Part shown: positions 20,897-29,712 of the stretch, piece after piece
Numbering within the stretch: position 1 is the stretch's first letter
Layout: every line of letters begins with the position of its first letter
Assembly: GCA_041661865.1 (NCBI GenBank)
Contig: JBAZTO010000007.1
Coordinates: forward strand, 34,924 to 98,923
From: JBAZTO01 sp041661865
GTDB lineage: Bacteria; Planctomycetota; Phycisphaerae; SM23-33
Length of the DNA stretch: 64,000 nt
Direction of reading: 5' to 3'
Made by a program: the position numbers and the translations under genes
Notes under the pieces: generated by a model
Database searches by the model: none
What the model was told of the DNA's origin: nothing
Seen by the model: the letters and a program-made list of their open reading frames with translations, nothing else

Positions 20897-21661
20897 CTAT
20901 TCCAGCCATCCTTTGCGAAAACCTTTGAGCACCTTGGCCACGCAGTCGGCGTGTTTCCATTTCAGGAACCGCCACCACGGCCGCATGTCGTCGGGCGGAG
21001 CCAGGGCCAGGATCTCCGCATCGCTCCTGCCGGCGGCAACGGCGGCGCGGACCTGATCGCATAGCCAGCCGAAGTACGCCACCCACCGCCGCAGTTGGGC
21101 CGTCGTGCATAGCGGCCCGTGCCCGGGGATGACCACGGCGGCATCGAGGTCGATCATCCGCTCGTAGGTCGTCAGCAGCATCGCGGCCGTGTCGGCGCGA
21201 AGGTTGGTCGTCAGCGGGATCAGGCCCCAGCCGAAGATGTCGCCGGTGAACAGCACGCGGTCGCCGGGAAGGTGGACGATGCAGTCCTCCTCGGTGTGCG
21301 TGCCGGGCATCGGCAGCATGACCGCCCGCCGCCGCGCGCCCTCGAAGACCCTGCCCGCGCTGGGCAGCGGCGCGATTGCCTGGCCGACGATCGTCGCGCC
21401 CCACCGCCGGCGGAAGGCCTCGTTCAAGGCCACGTGGTCGTAGTGCGAGTGCGTGTTCAGGACGTAGCGGACACCCTTGCCGCCGAGGGTCTCCTCGATG
21501 GCGTCGATGACCTCGCCCTCAGCCGACGGCTGCTCCATGGCGTCGACGATGATGGCGTACTCGCCCATGTCGATCCAGCCGATGTTGTCCACCTCCTGGC
21601 GGACAAACACGCCATCGGCCACCTGGATGATCTTGGGCACGTCGGCCTCGTCGAGCGGCAT
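20897..21661 (-). CDS. MBL-fold metallo-hydrolase
   Basis: A 254-residue metallo-beta-lactamase-fold hydrolase with the full zinc-binding set: THSHYDH, a bridging Asp in LFTGDIF, and a C-terminal His in VIPGHGP. The N-terminal IIQVADGVFVRQEVDNIGW is typical of cytosolic glyoxalase-II-like or quorum-lactonase-like members. Substrate cannot be assigned. ATG 21661 is preferred because GAAAGGA lies 6 bases ahead; an in-frame start at 21682 is less well placed. It is divergent from the NlpC/P60 gene, and the 108-base gap holds the latter's promoter. Confidence 0.85.
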   Translation of the reverse strand: MPLDEADVPKIIQVADGVFVRQEVDNIGWIDMGEYAIIVDAMEQPSAEGEVIDAIEETLGGKGVRYVLNTHSHYDHVALNEAFRRRWGATIVGQAIAPLPSAGRVFEGARRRAVMLPMPGTHTEEDCIVHLPGDRVLFTGDIFGWGLIPLTTNLRADTAAMLLTTYERMIDLDAAVVIPGHGPLCTTAQLRRWVAYFGWLCDQVRAAVAAGRSDAEILALAPPDDMRPWWRFLKWKHADCVAKVLKGFRKGWLE

Positions 21662-21675
21662 GGCAAATCCTTTCA

Positions 21676-21705
21676 TTGTCAACCGCCGGGCGGGGTGGTT
21701 ATGAT
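21676..21705 (+). promoter_or_regulatory. Predicted promoter of the NlpC/P60-epimerase-transporter operon
   Basis: TTGTCA (21676-21681) and TATGAT (21700-21705) with an 18-base spacer face the NlpC/P60 gene. The predicted transcript would start about 58 bases before its ATG. Confidence 0.55.
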
Positions 21706-21769
21706 GCCTTCCGGCGGCTTGCTGCCGTTGAGCCTATCAGGGACGAGCCCGCCATGCAAAGGATTGCAC

Positions 21770-23119
21770 ATGAGAGTGGAAATAGCCATTGCGGCGGCCA
21801 TCTTGTGCCGCAGCCTGTGCGGCATCGCGGCCGGGGGCGGGACACCGGCGCCCATCCGCGACCTGAAAACCATCAAGCAGGATTGCCTCTCGCACATCGA
21901 CATGGACACCGCCGCCGCGCGGCTGATCACGCCCGCCCAGCAGCAACTCTTCTACGAGCAGTTCCGCAAGCGGCACTTTCAGGCCTGGAACATGACCGAC
22001 ACGCCCGAGCCCCGGCTCGCCGCCCAGCGGATCATCCAGAAGCTGGCCAAGGACGATGGCTACGGCGAAAACCTCCTGCCTCGTCCCTCGGGCTGGGTCA
22101 AGGGCCTGGCGAACCTGGCCGACCTGGGGCGATACCCCAACTGCAACCGGCCGGCCATCACCGTCCGCAATACGAACCTTCGCGACCTGCCCACGCCTTT
22201 GCCGCGATTCAATGACCCGCAACTGCCCGGCGAGGGCTTTCCCTTCGACACGCTCCAGAACTCGGCCTTGTGGGCCAACACGCCGCTGCTGGCCTGCCAC
22301 ACCTCCAGCGACGGGGCGTGGGTGCTGGCGTGGACGGCCTTGGGATGCGGCTGGATTCCCGCCCAGGACATCGCCTTCGTCGACAGGAAGTTGACGGACT
22401 ACTGGCAGGCCCGGCCGCTGGCGGCGCTGGTGCAGGACGACGTCGCCGTCCGCGACGTGGCGGGCAACTTCCGCTTCAAGACGCACATCGGGGCGGTCTT
22501 CCCGCTGGTGGGCAGCAACGACGGCAAGCTGCTGTGCCTGGTCGCGGCGGCTGAGGGCAATGGCCAGGCCGTCATTTACACCGCCTCGCTTGCCGGCGAC
22601 CAGGCCGTTGAAATGCCGATGGAGTTGACTGCGTCGCAAATCGCCCGCCTCGCCAATTGCATGCTCGGCCGGCCCTACGGCTGGGGCGGACTGTTTGAAG
22701 GCCGGGATTGCTCAGCCACCATCCGCGACCTCTTCACGCCCTTCGGGATTTTCCTGCCGCGGAACTCCGCCCAGCAGGCGGCGGCCGGCAAGGTCATCGA
22801 CCTCAAGGGCCTGGGCGGCGACGAGAAGGAGCGGGCGATCCTGGAGAAGGGCAAGTGCTGGCTGACGCTGCTGCGCTGCCCCGGCCACATCATGCTCTAC
22901 ATCGGGCGGCGCGGCGACAAGCCGCTGATCCTGCACAGCTTCTGGGGCATCCACGTGCTCAAGGGCGACGGCGCCGAGGGCCGGCACATCGTCGGGCGGT
23001 GCGCCATCACCACGCTCCAGCCGGGCAGCGAGTTGCCCAACGTCGTGCCCGGCGGCGACCTGCGAAGCGGCATCGAGAGCATGGTCCTGCTGGATGAGCC
23101 CGCGGAGGTCCAGCCATGA
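21770..23119 (+). CDS. Secreted SH3/NlpC-P60 family peptidase
   Basis: A 449-residue exported cysteine peptidase of the NlpC/P60 type, which cuts gamma-D-Glu-diaminopimelate-type bonds in peptidoglycan peptides. A signal peptide (MRVEIAIAAAILCRSLCG) is followed by SH3-like regions (about 110-270) and the catalytic domain (about 285-430). The nucleophile is in GLFEGRDCSATIRD and the His in GHIMLYIG. ATG 21770 has AAAGGA 6-7 bases ahead; longer in-frame readings run through the MBL gene and are not credible. The stop overlaps the epimerase ATG by 4 bases. The order peptidase-epimerase-transporter resembles murein-peptide recycling loci (ykfC/ykfB-like). Confidence 0.85.
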   Translation: MRVEIAIAAAILCRSLCGIAAGGGTPAPIRDLKTIKQDCLSHIDMDTAAARLITPAQQQLFYEQFRKRHFQAWNMTDTPEPRLAAQRIIQKLAKDDGYGENLLPRPSGWVKGLANLADLGRYPNCNRPAITVRNTNLRDLPTPLPRFNDPQLPGEGFPFDTLQNSALWANTPLLACHTSSDGAWVLAWTALGCGWIPAQDIAFVDRKLTDYWQARPLAALVQDDVAVRDVAGNFRFKTHIGAVFPLVGSNDGKLLCLVAAAEGNGQAVIYTASLAGDQAVEMPMELTASQIARLANCMLGRPYGWGGLFEGRDCSATIRDLFTPFGIFLPRNSAQQAAAGKVIDLKGLGGDEKERAILEKGKCWLTLLRCPGHIMLYIGRRGDKPLILHSFWGIHVLKGDGAEGRHIVGRCAITTLQPGSELPNVVPGGDLRSGIESMVLLDEPAEVQP

Positions 23120-24183
23120 GTGCGCCGGCCAAGCCTGTTCGGATTCAGAAGGTGCTCTTCCGCCAGGTTCGCCGGCCGATGAAGACGCTGTTTGCCACGG
23201 CGCTGGGCCGGAAGAAGGCCGCCGTGAGCGTCCTGGTGACGGTGGTGCTGGAGGACGGCTCGCGAGGAACGGGCGAAGTGCCGACCTCGTTCGTCCTGCC
23301 GCACGAAACGCCGGAGGCCATCAAGGCGATCCTGCGCGAGGCGCGGGCCTTCTTTGCGGGCGTGCCTTACGACGATTGCGGGGGACGGTTCGATGCGTTC
23401 CGGGCCCGCCACGCGCGGTTCCACATGACCCTCGCGGGCCTGGAGGTGGCGATCTTCCGTGCGGCCCTGGCCTGTCGCGGCGTCGGCGAGCACGCCTACT
23501 GGGGCCAGTCGCTGCGGCGGCTGGAGACCGATATCACCATCTCCTTCCAGCCCGACCGCGACGTGCTGGCCGACTGGCTGGGCAGGATCACGCGGGCGGG
23601 CTTCAAAACCTACAAGGTCAAGGTCAGCGGCAAGGTCGATGACGACATCGCCTTCATCACTTTCATTCGCGACTTCCTGGCCGTCCGCGTGCCCGACTTC
23701 GTCATCCGCCTCGACGGCAACCAGGGCTACACCGCCCGCACCTACGTGCGGATGCTGCGAGCGCTGGAGAAGACGCGCGTGCCGATCGAACTGTTCGAGC
23801 AGCCGCTGGCCAGGGACGATTTCGCCGGGCTCAAGCGCCTGGCCGGGGCGGGCGAGGTTCCGATGATCCTCGACGAGACGGTCTTTGACGCGCGGGCCTG
23901 TCGCCGCGTCATCGACGATCACCTGGCGGCCGGTGTGAACATCAAGATCGCCAAGAGCGGCATCGCCGAGTCGGCGGCGATCCTTCGCATGGCGCGCGGG
24001 GCGGGACTGAAGCTGATGATCGGCTGCATGACCGAGACGATGGTCGGCCTGTCGGCGGGCATCAACCTGGCCGCGGGGACCGGCAGCTTCGACTACATCG
24101 ACCTGGACTCGATCCACCTGATCCACCAACACGACCGCGGCGGCCCCATTCGCATCGAAGGCCCCTGCTATTCCATGGAGTGA
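23116..24183 (+). CDS. Enolase-superfamily dipeptide epimerase
   Basis: A 355-residue member of the enolase superfamily, nearest in layout to L-Ala-D/L-Glu epimerases that process murein-derived dipeptides. Catalytic positions are visible: the KxK motif in YKVKVSG (about 170), metal ligands in RLDGNQGY, ELFEQPL and ILDETVF, the second-face lysine in NIKIAKSG, and the Asp-x-Asp specificity motif in YIDLDS. ATG 23116 lies in the ATGA overlap with the peptidase gene and the product ends 3 bases before the transporter, so all three are one transcription unit. The dipeptide specificity itself is inferred from this context. Confidence 0.88.
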   Translation: MSAPAKPVRIQKVLFRQVRRPMKTLFATALGRKKAAVSVLVTVVLEDGSRGTGEVPTSFVLPHETPEAIKAILREARAFFAGVPYDDCGGRFDAFRARHARFHMTLAGLEVAIFRAALACRGVGEHAYWGQSLRRLETDITISFQPDRDVLADWLGRITRAGFKTYKVKVSGKVDDDIAFITFIRDFLAVRVPDFVIRLDGNQGYTARTYVRMLRALEKTRVPIELFEQPLARDDFAGLKRLAGAGEVPMILDETVFDARACRRVIDDHLAAGVNIKIAKSGIAESAAILRMARGAGLKLMIGCMTETMVGLSAGINLAAGTGSFDYIDLDSIHLIHQHDRGGPIRIEGPCYSME

Positions 24184-24186
24184 CCC

Positions 24187-25371
24187 ATGCTTCAAGGGCC
24201 CTTGTTCAATGACGCCGTCGGCATCGTCACCGCCCTGCTGGTCATCGAGGGCGGCATCCTGTTTCTCTCGCAGGCCCGCTACAGCCGCGTGGTCTTCAAG
24301 TACCTGCCCTCGATGTTCTGGATCTACTTCCTGCCCATGCTGGCCAACACCTTCGGCCTGATTCCGCGGGAGAGCGCCACCTACGATCACATCCGCAATT
24401 ACTGCCTGCCGGCGAGCCTGGTGCTGTTGCTGATCAGCGTGGACATCCTGGCCATCGCCAAACTGGGCAAGGTCGCCCTGGCGGTGATGCTGGCCGGCAC
24501 GGCGGGCATCCTGCTGGGGGGGCCTATCGTCTACCTGATCTTCAAGAGCCATCTGCCCAGTGATTTCTGGATGGGCTTCGGCGCCCTGTCAGCCTCATGG
24601 ACCGGCGGCAGCGCCAACATGATCGCGGTCAAGGAAGGGCTCAAGGCCCCCGACGCGGTATTCCTGCCCATGGTCGTGGTGGACACGATCTGCCCGTACA
24701 TGTGGATGGGGCTGCTGATCCTGCTGGCCGGCTACCAGAAGCCCCTCGACCGGCTCCTCAAGGCTGACTCCTCCATCGTCGAGCACCTGACGAGGCAGGC
24801 CAATTCCACCCAGCGTCTCGAATCCCCGCTGACGCTCGAGCACATCGCCGGAATGCTCGCCCTGGCGGCGGCGGCCACCTTCGTGTCCATTCGCCTGGCC
24901 AACCAACTGCCGGTGGTCAAGAACATGTTCAACGCATCCTCGTGGACCATCATCGTGGTCACGGGCCTGGCCATCGCACTGTCCTTCACGCCGCTCCGCC
25001 GCCTGGAGAACTACGGCGCGTCCAAGCTGGGATACGCCCTGCTGTACTTCGTGCTGGCCTCCATCGGGGCCAAGACCAGCCTGACGCACCTGGCCAGCGC
25101 GCCGCTGCTGATCGTGGCCGGATTCATCTGGATCGCCATCCACGGCGTCTTCATCCTGGCCGCCGGCAGACTGCTGCGGGCCCCGATGTCGCTGATGGCC
25201 GCAGCCAGCCAGGCCAATATCGGCGGCACCGCCTCGGCCCCCGTCGTGGCCGAAGTCTACCAGATGGGCCTGGCCCCCGTGGGCCTGCTCCTGGCGGTGC
25301 TGGGTAATATCATTGGCACCTACGCCGGCTTTCTGTGCAGCCACCTCTGCCATTTCGTCGAGAAGTGGTAG
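24187..25371 (+). CDS. DUF819 family membrane transporter
   Basis: A 394-residue polytopic protein with about 10 hydrophobic segments and no large soluble domain. It matches the DUF819/YjcL family: an N-terminal GGILFLSQARYSRVVFKYLP, the conserved ASWTGGSANMIAVKE loop, and PLRRLENYGASKLGYALLYF. The loop GNIIGTYAGFLCSHLCH ends the protein, as in relatives. The family is linked to export or import of small metabolites but is not well characterised. Directly after the epimerase (3-base gap), it is a candidate carrier for the murein-peptide products of this operon, which is inference from position. Confidence 0.85.
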   Translation: MLQGPLFNDAVGIVTALLVIEGGILFLSQARYSRVVFKYLPSMFWIYFLPMLANTFGLIPRESATYDHIRNYCLPASLVLLLISVDILAIAKLGKVALAVMLAGTAGILLGGPIVYLIFKSHLPSDFWMGFGALSASWTGGSANMIAVKEGLKAPDAVFLPMVVVDTICPYMWMGLLILLAGYQKPLDRLLKADSSIVEHLTRQANSTQRLESPLTLEHIAGMLALAAAATFVSIRLANQLPVVKNMFNASSWTIIVVTGLAIALSFTPLRRLENYGASKLGYALLYFVLASIGAKTSLTHLASAPLLIVAGFIWIAIHGVFILAAGRLLRAPMSLMAAASQANIGGTASAPVVAEVYQMGLAPVGLLLAVLGNIIGTYAGFLCSHLCHFVEKW

Positions 25372-25503
25372 GACCCAATCGATTTGCAGGTGCCACTGCT
25401 GCGGTGTTTGCAGCAGTGTCGACGCTATGCACGGCTGCACACGACGCAGCCGTGGCACCCATCGCTTCATTTGCGACAGAGCAGCAGGACCCAATCGATT
25501 TGC
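25370..25503. repeat. Two hairpins framed by 18-base direct repeats
   Basis: AGGACCCAATCGATTTGC is present at 25370-25387 and again at 25486-25503. Between them are two equal-sized stem-loops with 9-bp stems and 7-base loops: CACTGCTGC/GCAGCAGTG (25394-25418) and CACGGCTGC/GCAGCCGTG (25430-25454). The first repeat overlaps the stop codon of the DUF819 gene. The layout is that of a small palindromic element, perhaps a terminator derivative. Confidence 0.7.
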
Positions 25504-25725
25504 CAATCCCGCCGCGGGGCTGAAAGCATCACTGCGCCCCGCCCTGGTTCCGGCGGATTCACCCGCCCCGGATGGCGACTCCAACGCCTGACGCATCTGG
25601 CCATCGCACCGCACTGCTGCTGATGTGCGGGCTCAATTACGTCCAGAGCGTCAGGAAAAATCCCGCTCGCTTAGCGCTCGCGGCTAGTTACGCCTCGATG
25701 CACTTCGCACCTTGATCGCTCACTG
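25504..25725. other. Rest of the gap between DUF819 and nadB
   Basis: Nothing recognisable. It is between two convergent genes, and apart from the repeat element at 25370-25503 it shows only imperfect palindromes. Confidence 0.4.
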
Positions 25726-27369
25726 TCACTCCACGACCAGTTGGAATTCGCTGCGGCGGAGGTGCTGGTGGCGGGCCCAGATGGGGTCGGTGCTGGGGAA
25801 GTCCTCGCGGTAATGCACGCCGCGGGTTTCGGTGCGGCGGATGCCGCTCTCGGCGATGAGGTAGGCGGCGGTGAGCATGTTCTGGATTTCCCAGCCCGCG
25901 CGGTCGAAGAATTCCTTGTCCACCACGTAGCGGGCCCAGAAGCTCACGATTTCCAGCGTCTCGGCCAGGCGGTCGCCGCGACGGACGATGCCGCAGTTGC
26001 GCCACATCACCGACCGCAGCGAGTTGCGAATGTCGGCCAGGTCCAGTTCCGTTCGGTCGCTGCGGGGGTTGGACCAGTCGATCTGCCTGGCCGTCAGGCC
26101 GTTGCCGTCGGAGAGGCTCTCGCCGGCCAACTGTCCGCACCGCAGGCCGAAAACCAGGGCCTCGGTCAGGCTGTTGGAGGCCAGTCGGTTGGCGCCGTGC
26201 AGGCCGGTGCAGGCGGCTTCACCGCAGGCCAGCAGCCCGGCGATGTTGGTCCTGCCGTCGATGTCGGTCGAGGCCCCGCCGATCATGTAATGGGCGGCCG
26301 GATGGACCGGGATGAGATCCCTGGCCGGGTCGATGTCGAAATTGCGGCACTGGCGATAGATCTGCGGAAACCGCGTCGCGAAGGCCTCGGCGCCCAGGTG
26401 GCGGACGTCCAGGAAGACGTGCGTGGCGTTGGTCCTGGCCATCTGCTCGATGATGGCGCGGCTGACCACGTCGCGCGGGGCCAACTCGCCCATCTCGTGG
26501 TAGTCGCTCATGAAGCGGTCGCCCTTGCGGTCGACCAGATAGGCCCCTTCGCCGCGGACGGCCTCGGAGATCAGCGACCGCGTCGCCCCGGCCACATAGA
26601 GTGTGGTGGGGTGGAACTGCATCATCTCCATGTCGGCCAGCACGCCGCCGGCTCGGAAGACAATGGCTGCGGCATCGGCGGTGGCCACGGGCGGGTTGCT
26701 CGTCTCGCGCCACAGCACGCCCGATCCGCCGCTGGCCAGGATAGTCGTGCGGGCACGGATAATCTGCAGGCCGTACCGCGAATGGTAGGTCAACGCGCCC
26801 AGGCACGTCGAGCCGCTGCCGCCGGCAGGCGGGTCGGTCAGCAGGTCGATGACGAAGCATTCCTCGAAAACCTTGATGCTGGGCAGCGAGCGGGCCCGGG
26901 CCACCAGCACCTCGATCATTGCCTTGCCCGTGGAGTCGCCGTAGGCATGCACGATGCGGGAGGCGCTGTGGCCGCCCTCGCGCCCCAGGGACAATTCCCC
27001 TCCGGCGGCGTCGAAGTTCACGCCCCACTCCTGCATCTGTCGCACATGCTGGGGGGCCGAGGAAACCACGTGGCGGACCACCTTCTCATCGCCCAGCCCG
27101 CAACCGGTGGCGATGGTGTCGGCCACGTGCGCCTCCACGCTGTCGTGACTGTTGATCACGGCAGCCAGTCCGCCCTGGGCATAATAGGTGTTGGACTCGA
27201 TCAGGCCGGACTTGGTGGCCAGGATCACCTGCCCATAGTTCGCGGCCTCGATGGCGGCGCGAAGGCCGGCCGCCCCACCGCCGATGACCAGCACGTCGGT
27301 GAAGATGTGCGGCAGGCGGCGGCTCTCAAAGCTCAGCAAGTAACGACGTTGAAGAAGCACGCTGTCCAT
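25726..27369 (-). CDS. nadB: L-aspartate oxidase
   Basis: Flavoenzyme that oxidises L-aspartate to iminoaspartate, first step of de novo NAD synthesis; it can use fumarate instead of oxygen, which suits an anaerobe. The 547-residue product has the FAD motif VLVIGGGAAGLRAAIEA near residue 26, the conserved ESNTYYAQGGLAAV, the active-site region MQFHPTTLYVAGA, RGEGAYLVD and HGANRLASNSLTEALVFG, and the C-terminal helical domain. ATG 27369 follows AAGGACTTCT. The nadA and nadC genes are not adjacent. A perfect palindrome GGCCGTTAACGGCC (27455-27468) lies between it and the URO-D gene upstream. Confidence 0.95.
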   Translation of the reverse strand: MDSVLLQRRYLLSFESRRLPHIFTDVLVIGGGAAGLRAAIEAANYGQVILATKSGLIESNTYYAQGGLAAVINSHDSVEAHVADTIATGCGLGDEKVVRHVVSSAPQHVRQMQEWGVNFDAAGGELSLGREGGHSASRIVHAYGDSTGKAMIEVLVARARSLPSIKVFEECFVIDLLTDPPAGGSGSTCLGALTYHSRYGLQIIRARTTILASGGSGVLWRETSNPPVATADAAAIVFRAGGVLADMEMMQFHPTTLYVAGATRSLISEAVRGEGAYLVDRKGDRFMSDYHEMGELAPRDVVSRAIIEQMARTNATHVFLDVRHLGAEAFATRFPQIYRQCRNFDIDPARDLIPVHPAAHYMIGGASTDIDGRTNIAGLLACGEAACTGLHGANRLASNSLTEALVFGLRCGQLAGESLSDGNGLTARQIDWSNPRSDRTELDLADIRNSLRSVMWRNCGIVRRGDRLAETLEIVSFWARYVVDKEFFDRAGWEIQNMLTAAYLIAESGIRRTETRGVHYREDFPSTDPIWARHQHLRRSEFQLVVE

Positions 27370-27478
27370 AGAAGTCCTTGGAGTCTACGCCGAAGGGACG
27401 GGGCTTGTCGAGCTTTTCACGCCGGGGGGCGGCATATTGTCACCCCTGACGCCGGGCCGTTAACGGCCTGAACCCCGG

Positions 27479-28543
27479 TTATTCGGCGCGGCCCACCCAG
27501 TAAGTACGGTATTCCTCCAGGGCTGAGAATAGCGCCTCGATATTGGCCAGGGGCGTCGGCGGGTATATGCCGACCACCATCTCCAATCCGCCGGCGGGGC
27601 TGCCGAGTTTGAGCACCTCCTCGCGGACGAGGTCGCGGACCTCCGCCGGCGAGCCGAAGGGCAAGACCTGCTGGCGGTCAATATCGATCTTGATGCACGC
27701 CCGGCCCTTGACGCACCGGGCGATGTTGTCGATGCCGTTGACCAGGTCCTGCGGGTTGACGGTGCTGACCCCGCACTCCAGAAGGTCGTCGATGATGTCC
27801 ATGATGTAGCCGTCGTGGTGCATCGACACCAGCGTGCCCTTTTCCCTCGCCGGATGGAACAATCGCTTGTAATGGGGCATCAGCAAGCGGCGGAAATGCG
27901 TCGGCCCCAGCAGGCTGGCGGTCTGCGTGCCCAGGTCGTCGGCCACGTTCAGGACATCCAGCCCAGCCGCCAGGTAGGGCGCGAATGCCTGCTCCCAGTG
28001 GTCCGCCACCATCGTCGCAAGCTGGTCCAGCCGGGGGTCGTTCATGCCCACGTCTTCGAGGAAGTTCTCCATGCCGCGAAGGTAGTACAGGCGCATGAGG
28101 AAGAAGCCGTGCGGCGCATCGTACCGGGTAATCTCGCCCCGAGCCCTGCAACCCTCCAAGGCCTGGCGCTTGGAGTCGTCGAACACCGGCGGTTGCGGGG
28201 GTTTCCACCTGCTCAATGCGGCCCAGTCCTCAAGCGGATGCTCAATGACTATGCCTTCCAGGCCATCCAGTTCGTAACGCCACCGGCACCCCCACTCGTC
28301 AGTCCGTTCGCGCTGCGTCTCGTCGAGAACCTGGTCAAAGTCGATCTGGCCTTTGCGAAAATCCGGAAAGAGCACCGGATGGCGCAGGCAAATGTCTTCG
28401 AGTTCTTCGCGCGCCACCCGCCAATAGGGCGGGGAAATGAAAGCCCACTGCGGAATCCATTCGTGGCCACGAAAGTTTGCATTCTTGAGAAAATTCTCTC
28501 GTTTGGTCAGCGGCATATTTGACGTATCCTGATTATTGGACAT
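27479..28543 (-). CDS. URO-D superfamily protein (methyltransferase-like)
   Basis: A 354-residue TIM-barrel protein of the URO-D superfamily: KRENFLKNANFRGHEWIPQW near the N-terminus, SMHHDGYIMDIIDDLLECG in the middle, and CVKGRACIKIDIDRQQVLPF near the end. It lacks the HemE porphyrin-binding signature, so haem biosynthesis is unlikely; relatives include corrinoid-protein methyltransferases and many planctomycete genes of unknown function. The His pair in SMHHDG could bind metal, by analogy only. It is the third gene of a tight minus-strand cluster (isomerase, URO-D, URO-D). The start at 28543 has only a weak GTAGAG upstream. Confidence 0.8.
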   Translation of the reverse strand: MSNNQDTSNMPLTKRENFLKNANFRGHEWIPQWAFISPPYWRVAREELEDICLRHPVLFPDFRKGQIDFDQVLDETQRERTDEWGCRWRYELDGLEGIVIEHPLEDWAALSRWKPPQPPVFDDSKRQALEGCRARGEITRYDAPHGFFLMRLYYLRGMENFLEDVGMNDPRLDQLATMVADHWEQAFAPYLAAGLDVLNVADDLGTQTASLLGPTHFRRLLMPHYKRLFHPAREKGTLVSMHHDGYIMDIIDDLLECGVSTVNPQDLVNGIDNIARCVKGRACIKIDIDRQQVLPFGSPAEVRDLVREEVLKLGSPAGGLEMVVGIYPPTPLANIEALFSALEEYRTYWVGRAE

Positions 28544-28588
28544 TCACTCTACGATTTCGACCCACAATCTTCGATGGCCCGTGCCATG

Positions 28589-29701
28589 TCAATACCGTCC
28601 CGCTTCCAAGGCCGTCTCGATGAAGACGCGGTAGTTGCGCTCCGTCTGCGGCGATAGCGGCACGTCGATGGGAGCGGCGGTGGGCATAATGACGAACCGG
28701 CCGCCGTCCTTGCCCTCGGCCAGGGTCCGCCGGGTCAAGTCCGCGACGAATTCTTCGCTGGCCGACTCGATGTGCTTCAGCTCAATGCCTCCCATCAGGC
28801 AGATCTGGTCTCCCAGGGCAGCCTTGACCTCGCCTACGTCCGCATCGCCGTCGGGCCGGGGCTCAACCGGATCAATGGCCGAGGGGTTCATCCGGAGAAT
28901 GTCATTCAGCAGCCGCCCGATCCGGCCGTGAATGTGGATCCGTGGATAGCCGCCGGCCTGGCGGATCATCTCCACGTACCGGCTGACGTAGGGCACCACC
29001 AGTTTTGAAAACAACTCCGGCGGCAGGAACGGCGGCGCGGCATATTCCGGGCCGACGATCCGCCACATGGCCGAGCGGACCGGCCCGCCGCCCTTCAGAA
29101 CGCGTTCCAGCTTGGCCACCTTGCGCTCGTGCAGGAAATCCAGCGCCTTGATGATCTGTTGCGTCTCGGTCATCGCCAGGACCGTGAACTGGCCGAACTC
29201 GAACTTCTCCGCCACTTCGCAAAGCGGGTCCATGAGGTCGATCATCGGCAGGCCCCGCGTGCCCTGGAGGTCGGCCCAGGCATCTTCCAGAGCGGAGTAG
29301 TCCGGCTGACCAAGCTCGAATGGCATTGAGAGCATCGCCCACAGGTCATCCAGATCGCCGCACCAGGGCGTGCGCGTCCAGGTCGTCATGACGTTATCGC
29401 TGGAACTGACGATCTTGACCAGCCGGCGCGTGGGGGTCTGGAGAGTCAGCCGCTCGACATGCTGCTCGTCCTCGTCCCACTTCTCGACCTCGGGCGGCTG
29501 GTCGAGCTTGTTGGGGACATGAACGCCGGTCATGTAGATGCAGTCGGTCCTGGCCCGGATGAAATCCATCAACGAGCTGTAGCTGGGCTGGCGATTCTCG
29601 AAATTGCGGGCATTCCAGCCGATCAGTTCATAGGTGCTGATCGGAACACGATCCGGCATTTTCCCGTTGAGTACAGCCAACAGCCTTTCGGTGCTATTCA
29701 T
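28589..29701 (-). CDS. URO-D superfamily protein (second in cluster)
   Basis: A 370-residue URO-D superfamily protein starting MNSTERLLAVLNGKMPDRVP, the usual opening of non-HemE members. Later segments include YPRIHIHGRIGRLLNDIL, IDPVEPRPDGDADVGEV and ICLMGGIELKH, typical of the group's barrel strands. It is clearly paralogous to the product of 27479-28543 but not closely similar. ATG 29701 is 11 bases past the stop of the isomerase, with AGGA further upstream. Substrate unknown; a methyl transfer or sugar-linked role has been proposed for relatives, not shown here. Confidence 0.8.
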   Translation of the reverse strand: MNSTERLLAVLNGKMPDRVPISTYELIGWNARNFENRQPSYSSLMDFIRARTDCIYMTGVHVPNKLDQPPEVEKWDEDEQHVERLTLQTPTRRLVKIVSSSDNVMTTWTRTPWCGDLDDLWAMLSMPFELGQPDYSALEDAWADLQGTRGLPMIDLMDPLCEVAEKFEFGQFTVLAMTETQQIIKALDFLHERKVAKLERVLKGGGPVRSAMWRIVGPEYAAPPFLPPELFSKLVVPYVSRYVEMIRQAGGYPRIHIHGRIGRLLNDILRMNPSAIDPVEPRPDGDADVGEVKAALGDQICLMGGIELKHIESASEEFVADLTRRTLAEGKDGGRFVIMPTAAPIDVPLSPQTERNYRVFIETALEAGRY

Positions 29702-29712
29702 AACTCATGTTC

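Noticed and set aside
21119..21769. N-terminal extension of the NlpC/P60 frame
   Set aside because: It runs opposite the MBL gene; the signal peptide starts at 21770.
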